64,000 nt of DNA from Takakia lepidozioides (Eukaryota > Streptophyta > Takakiopsida > Takakiales > Takakiaceae), in the NCBI GenBank assembly GCA_030704615.1, contig CM060734.1:46144042-46208041 (forward strand), in the 5' to 3' direction. A program made the position numbers and the translations under genes. The notes beneath the pieces were generated by a model. That model was not told the DNA's origin and did no database searches. It saw only the letters and a program-made list of their open reading frames with translations. Positions 58,761 through 64,000 of the stretch are shown here, in pieces (position 1 is the first letter of the stretch; every line of letters starts with the position of its first letter).

Positions 58761-59340
58761 AACGTGGAGCTAGCGACGCCACGAAGGGGCTGCAACGTTG
58801 TTGCGACTCCAGGGAGTCGCACATGAACGTGCCCTCCCATGGAGCTAGCGACGGCCCCCAGGGGCTGCGACGTCCCTGCGATTCCTGGACGTCGCTACAG
58901 AACCTCCTTACCCATGGGGGTCTAGCGACGCCCCCAAATGGCGGCGACGTCATGGCGATTCCCGGGTGTCGCCAGGCTGCGACGTTTTGGCGACGCCAGC
59001 GCGTGGCTAATTCTGGGAATGGGCAATATCCTTGCAACTGCCCCATGATGCACGGGAAGGGATGGACCCCCCTCCCTGCCCTTTGTTACGACTCCTGGGA
59101 GTCACCATATTGCGACGCCCCGGAGGGGCGGCGTCTTTTGGCCGTCGCTGGTCGTGGCTAGGTGGACCCGGGGGATTAGCGATTCCATTAGGTCGCTAAT
59201 CTGCGACGTTCCGGGAGCGACGTGGCGGTGACTTCCCGACGTCGCAATTTTGTCCCCGGCGCGCCCCAGGTGCTGTAGTGTATTTTTGTCGCTAGGCGCG
59301 GCGTTTGGAGGTCGCTGAGGCATCGCTACCCCCCCCCCCA
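58760..59340. repeat. GC-rich array of TAGCGACG / CTGCGACG motifs, CACTA-like end
   Basis: GAGCTAGCGACG, GGGGCTGCGACGT, GTCTAGCGACGCC and TTGCGACGCCCCGG recur in both orientations at intervals of ~20-70 bp. The right side reads CAGGTGCTGTAGTG (to about 59283), the reverse of CACTACAGCACCTG, which is how CACTA (En/Spm) elements end, with subterminal GCGACG repeats. A matching left end was not found: the array passes directly into Ty3 coding sequence near 58755. Its minus strand stays open for ~95 codons upstream of the reverse transcriptase but with no domain. Confidence 0.55.
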
Positions 59341-59349
59341 CCAAACGTA

Positions 59350-61808
59350 GTAGTGCATGACCAGTCATCAAGTTGTTCAGGCCACCTTTACATGTGCCCA
59401 TGAGGGAACTGCAGAACTTTGCAATCAGCCCATCCTCCACTTGGGGGTGCAACATCTTCAGAACCTTCACCTAGTGTGCGCACATATTTCCTTTCTGGGC
59501 CCAATGACAATCACAACATGCCCACTTAGAATCCGGATTGTGGATAGTATATGTCTACCCAAATGGCGGTGACATTGAACTGTTGCAATGCCTCCGGGTG
59601 TATGAGGCAGGTGCACATTGGCATCTGGAATGTCCTTGACAAGCAAGATTGAAGTGCAAACAAATCCCTCCTGCCGCTTGTTTCGGATGAACCCATATGC
59701 CTTTGCATGTGACATGTACCAGTAATGGGTTAGCACATCACCTGTCAGTTCAGAGATGAGCCAATCCACCCGCCTACTACCGAGGACGCTTTTGGTGCTC
59801 TTCAATTGCACTTTCAGGTTCCCGTGGTATGCTTCTATGGCAGCATTAGTGTCTTGAGAGGCATGAGTATATTGCGGGATCCCTTCATCCATATTTTGGT
59901 TTTTGGAAGCCACTCTGTCTCCATGTAGGTGCAGAATTCTGTCTCAGAAGGGTACTTCTCCCGCAGGTCCATAATTTTGGATACGGCCCATGCTTCACCT
60001 GCATCCCCAGAGGTCTCCCTTCTATCGTACATGATCTGTGCCAGGTCTTGTAAAATAGTCGCTCGCAATACTGGGTCTTTCACCTTTGCAACTGCATTTT
60101 TCTGCCAGGCTCAGCGAACATGCCACAAGCACAAAAAAACAGCACAATCCCCCCAAACAGATCTGTTCTCTTATCAGGTAGGTAAACTGAAATTCATGTG
60201 TAACCAAGAGATCATGGTAGGCATATTTGCCTGAGTTCATGGACGTACGTAATGGCAGCAATTTCAACATCTGCGTCATCTACAATAAAGGCATTGGGAC
60301 GCCAGTCTACTTGCCGACTTGTCATTTGTTTGTTTAGTGCCTCCATCCAAGGCGTCAGATCGATGGTTTTGCACCTTGCAGTGATAATGTAAGCCACTGG
60401 AATACCATTCAGCCAGTCGTCGAATACCATCATGGTATATAACGGGTATTGCAAGAACAATCATGTGTAACTGAAGTGACTTGAAAGGAAATGGTAGCAA
60501 AACAGAGGACTTCACATGAAGAACGTAATTTGTCATGCTTTCAAGAAATTCGGGTTAACAATCTGACAAACCTTCTTTTCATTCGTTCCAAAGGTTGCAT
60601 CACAAGCAACTATGCGACGATGGTCGTGTTTGAGCATCTGTTTTCTCTGCCAATCGGTTTGTATGCCAAGCACAAATGGAAGGTCGAGTTTTCTGTCATT
60701 CAACGTCCAAGCAGGGTGATTAGACTCTTCCTGGTAGTAGAAAACGCTTCCTGGGTTTTCACGCACCCACATTCAGACACTTTGTGCATCATTGGAGTGC
60801 TTTTTGAAAGTTTCTTCATCGCACTTGTTGGCAATATTTCGGATGTCATTTGAAAGAAGGAAGGTGTCACGAGTAACCTCCAACCCCCCATCCATGATTT
60901 CCCTCACCCTCTGCATGTGCTTGGCCATTATCTTGTTGATGCTTAGTCTGAGACGGAGGTTGTGTAACACCCGTGATTTCATCTCATCGCTCAGGTGGGG
61001 AGCTAATGAAACGCGACCTACCTGCACAGGTCCATGGCAGACCTGTCCAGCCCCATTCACATGTCTCTTTTCATAATAGACCAGCTCTGCAATATCAGGG
61101 TCCACATAGCATTGCTTCACTACAAACTTGCACATGCATCCCCTCTTGATGCCTTCACCGATTTTGTTTGTGTGGTCCTCATTTGTTTTGGCTTTGCTTC
61201 AGTGGAAGCGGCTGTGACTCTTGGCTTCCTCCCATTCCTCTTTGCAGGCTTCACTCGACGTTTCTTGTGTGCCATTGCAGGGGTAACCTCCAAGAGGGAC
61301 CTAGTTCTGTCCTGTGGACTATATGAGCAGTGATACCTACAATAACAGAAAAACAATCTGTTACTATGACACCAAGGGGATTTAGGCACTCGGGCATTCA
61401 TGGAAATCATTCAATAGCCCTTGCAACACATGACCTGCAGCCCATGTACCTTGTTGTAGTCATGGCACTGTTGTTGCGAGGAGCTAAGAGAGACCCCTCC
61501 GGATGGCATCTTTGCTGATGCCTGCTGAAAGTGCATGGGCCATCTGAACGGGAAGACTCCCCTGTAATGAAATCAGTAACTCGATTCCAGGGAGTGTAGG
61601 CGACTTCGGCTGAGATTTGGCCAGGAGGCTTGCCATGCCATTGGAAACGCCACTGCAGTACATGATGGTTAAAAGCACCTACACTGGGCATTTGAACTTG
61701 GTTTCGAAGCAGCAAAACAAGATGGGATGCAATGTTTTCTTCATTCTCGGCAACAGACATATTGTGGCGCAATTTAGGGACTTGAGGCACGGCTGGTACT
61801 GGCTGCAC
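59350..61808 (-). pseudogene. MULE (Mutator-like) transposase pseudogene with SWIM finger
   Basis: Order on the minus strand: a basic N-terminal region (KKRRVKPAKRNGRKPR near 61250), a Cys-rich DNA-binding-like part (CKFVVKQCYVDPDIAELVYY, 61135), then the catalytic region (FYYQE, LPFVLGIQTDWQRKQML, RRIVACDATFGTNEKK; MMVFDDWLNGIPVAYIITAR; LCLWHVR; DTNAAIEAYHGNLKVQLKS) and the SWIM finger CDCHWAQKGNMCAH near 59490. Breaks: TGA at 60773-60775, TGA at 60111-60113 inside the WHVR..AW motif, a lost base near 59548, and TAG at 59471-59473 just after the SWIM His. Two likely introns (near 60560-60450 and 60250-60160); the first has AA where an acceptor AG is expected. Terminal inverted repeats were not identified. 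Confidence 0.85.
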
Positions 61809-61809
61809 G

Positions 61810-62140
61810 TTGTGCTTTCGTGGTCAGAACAATTTGAGAGGACCATGAAAGGGAGGTGACGATTGGAGGTTGCCTCTCGTTACACATACTTCCTGGTCTC
61901 ATCCATCCGTGCCTACATACATCCATCCTAAATCCTAGAAGTAGACCCACAAGAGCGTTCTGAACATCGTCTCCATAAAATAATACTAAAATTCAAATTT
62001 GAATTTTGAAATTTGAACATGTACAACCTTGTGTATACATGCATATGTGAGGGCTTCACTCCTATGGTCATCATGTTACTTTCATGACCATCATGTATGT
62101 GTCATCTACCATGTATGGATCCATGTTTTCGACCCACGAT
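61810..62140. other. Spacer, AT-rich
   Basis: Holds CAAATTTGAATTTTGAAATTTG near 61994, a short AT-rich inverted motif. No gene seen. Confidence 0.4.
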
Positions 62141-62400
62141 GTGTCCCGCGCGCGATGTTGGGTTGTGGTGACAGGTGTCATGTGCCACAGAGCTCATGTG
62201 GTGTGGTGACGGCCGGCGGGGCCGGGGAGGGCGGGCGGGTAGGGGGATGGGGCGCGGGGCGAGGGGGCGCCGGGGCGCAGCGACCGCAAGCCGCGCAGGA
62301 GCCGGCGAAGCGGGTGTGGCGGGGGTGCCACGCAGGCAGGACCGAAGGGGTCGCATTAAACTCCCGGCCCTTTTCTAATGTGCGCCTTGTGGACAGGGTG
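62141..62400. other. Strongly GC-rich island
   Basis: Contains GGCGGGCGGGTAGGGGGATG, GGGGCGCGGGGCGAGGGGGC and CCGCGCGCG-like runs, unlike the ~40% GC of the neighbourhood. Open in several frames only because of composition. It could be a transposon end, a CpG island of a gene to the right, or captured sequence; nothing decides. Confidence 0.45.
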
Positions 62401-64000
62401 ATAGAGTCGACCGTAGACATCTGAGAGAGCAAGATTGTCTGGAAATGCCAGGGAAGTGGGCCTCCTAAGGCTGATTCTGCCAGGCGCGCCCTGCCCTACA
62501 CTGGACGTGGCTGGAGCCCATTGCGAAGCAACAAAAACTCATGGTCTTCAAGTGTAAAAAGGCCTAACATGCAATCCATGACTTAAACAGCATATGTCAG
62601 TATTTAATCCTCACAAAGACTGACTATGACTTGCATTCAACAACAACTCTGCCGAGTATATGATGTCCCAAGGATCAATATGTAGAATCCACAAACTTAA
62701 GAGACTTGAGGTCGTGTTGTGAGGATGGTTCGACCTGAGTGCTTGGAAGATACCATGAACACAGATCTTAGCAAACTGGGAAGGCCTTAGTCTCAGTATT
62801 CCTGGACTAGTATATCAAACTACTCCCGAGTGGAGCTGGAATACTCACAACTCACATCCATTAACAAAGCCCATTCAACATATCATATGTTGAAGAGAAT
62901 TTCACACATTAAGATTCAGTTGTAGCCAATCTGGTCCAGAGTCCAGAGCCTGCTTCCCTTCACTCACAAATGAGACTAAAATGAAAATAAGTCTTGCCAA
63001 GGAGAGGGTCCAGAATTTGGCTGTTCTTTCTGCTAACTAAAACCTCTAACATCATTCCAGCATCACTTACAGAGTTGACTCTCACCTGAGAAACTACAAT
63101 CCAGTCATGCCTTTCCAGATACAATCTTGAGATTGTACGGGCACTATGAAAAAAGAGCCTATACAGAACTGCCAGAGGAAACCAAACAGGGATAATATGA
63201 TCACAGACTTGCATGGATGAACCAACCGTTAAATACAAGCACCTGGGCAGGTGTAAAACAACTACAGCAACAAGGTAAAGGAAATCAAAATTACACAGAA
63301 TGCATGCCTAGACTTCTCTGCAGTGCAATACACTCACACAGTACGCACCACAAAAAAGCTTAAGTAGCGAAAGACAAAGTTTGGAAGCCACCGAAGCTTG
63401 ATGGTCACTGAAGAATGGGGTATCTTAATATCTTGGTAAAACAATAGAAGCTGTACATCAGAGAATCATAACAGGAATGCCATGTTAGCTGACTGTTCAA
63501 CCTTCCATCCCAGTAAACAAGCTGACTAATCTTGTTAATATACACCTGAAATATGCGCAAATTCCAGTGAGCGTACTCTTCTGCCATCCAATTGCTAAGT
63601 TTGGGTAAGAAACCCAAGAGCTACTGCCATACCAAAACTCGTCAGCCTGCCAATGGAAGACCAAACAGGCAAATGAATTGAATATGTCATAAGTGTATGT
63701 GCCTTCTTGTAATGGATCCTTACTGTGTCAGAAGATACCAGGGTCACCGGCTCTGAACTATCAATCGCAAGGAAACCATGAGAGAGCTAAATCTAAATCT
63801 CCACGACATGCTGCAAGCAGCTGACTCCTTGAGAGCCAAAACCTGTCATCCTTAAAGACTCTGCACAATGGAGGGAAACACATGTCGTGCACTTTACACC
63901 TTCCACAATCATCCCCCAAGCAGATAGGTCCAATAAAACACAGGCATGTTACCCATGTTGCCCTCCGGAACACCACCTGGCACAGAATACTCACATCCTC
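62401..64000. other. Right-edge region with possible exons of an unrecognised minus-strand gene
   Basis: Minus-strand open stretches at 63238-63090 (TISRLYLERHDWIVVSQ followed by a GTGAGAG donor-like site) and 63990-63760 (CGRCKVHDMCFPPLC, Cys-rich) look exon-like, but no protein family was recognised and no splice chain could be fixed. The base composition and short exon-like blocks resemble the left-hand callose synthase gene more than the transposon zone. Confidence 0.3.

Noticed and set aside
51606-60775. Transposon stops as sites of RNA editing that would restore codons
   Set aside because: U-to-C editing is an organellar process in hornworts, lycophytes and ferns; these are nuclear repeats with frameshifts and missing domains as well. 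Methylation decay explains them.

Overview
The window is nuclear DNA of a land plant. The evidence is a plant-type callose synthase, a plant-type sulfite oxidase with no heme domain, an LRR receptor kinase of the LRR-VIII kind, many short exons with GT..AG introns, and plant-style transposons. Retroelement and SINE remnants lie densely inside the introns. A seedless plant (fern, lycophyte or bryophyte) is my guess, not something I can prove from the sequence. Three protein-coding loci are certain and all lie on the minus strand; most of the rest is transposons, minisatellites and unassignable spacer.

Layout. 1-13255: 5' part of a GSL8/GSL10-type callose synthase (17 exons seen, about 712 codons in one open frame; the 3' part lies off the left edge). 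Its introns hold a tRNA-derived SINE, an 84-bp LINE tail with a 12-bp target duplication, and a 15-bp minisatellite. 15070-21409: a sulfite oxidase locus whose exon order is preserved but whose frame is broken at least four times and stopped once, so it is called a pseudogene. 24700-26160: a satellite of about 13 units of ~116 bp, each with a palindrome. 31170-41930: a complete LRR receptor kinase (18 exons, 841 codons, frame closes exactly), with a 789-bp hAT-type element carrying two SINEs in one intron.

From 45 kb to the right end the window is mainly mobile DNA: two LINE fragments (45.5-46.6 and 48.3-49.6 kb), a 444-bp Harbinger-type MITE (49.68-50.13 kb), a Ty3 element with a PPR gene fragment inside its integrase region (51.6-54.4 kb), a G-rich 10-bp minisatellite (55.55-55.98 kb), a chromodomain Ty3 element (55.99-58.76 kb), a GC-rich TAGCGACG array resembling a CACTA end (58.76-59.34 kb) and a MULE transposase pseudogene (59.4-61.8 kb).

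The three element pseudogenes share one kind of damage: stops that look like C-to-T changes (CAG to TAG, CGA to TGA, TGG to TAG or TGA). That is what long-term cytosine methylation would leave, and the two intact host genes show none of it. I found no CRISPR array, operon, tRNA or rRNA gene, and nothing that clearly amounts to a new biological system. The most unusual items are the palindromic satellite, the nested hAT/SINE insertion, the PPR fragment inside a retroelement, and the decayed sulfite oxidase.
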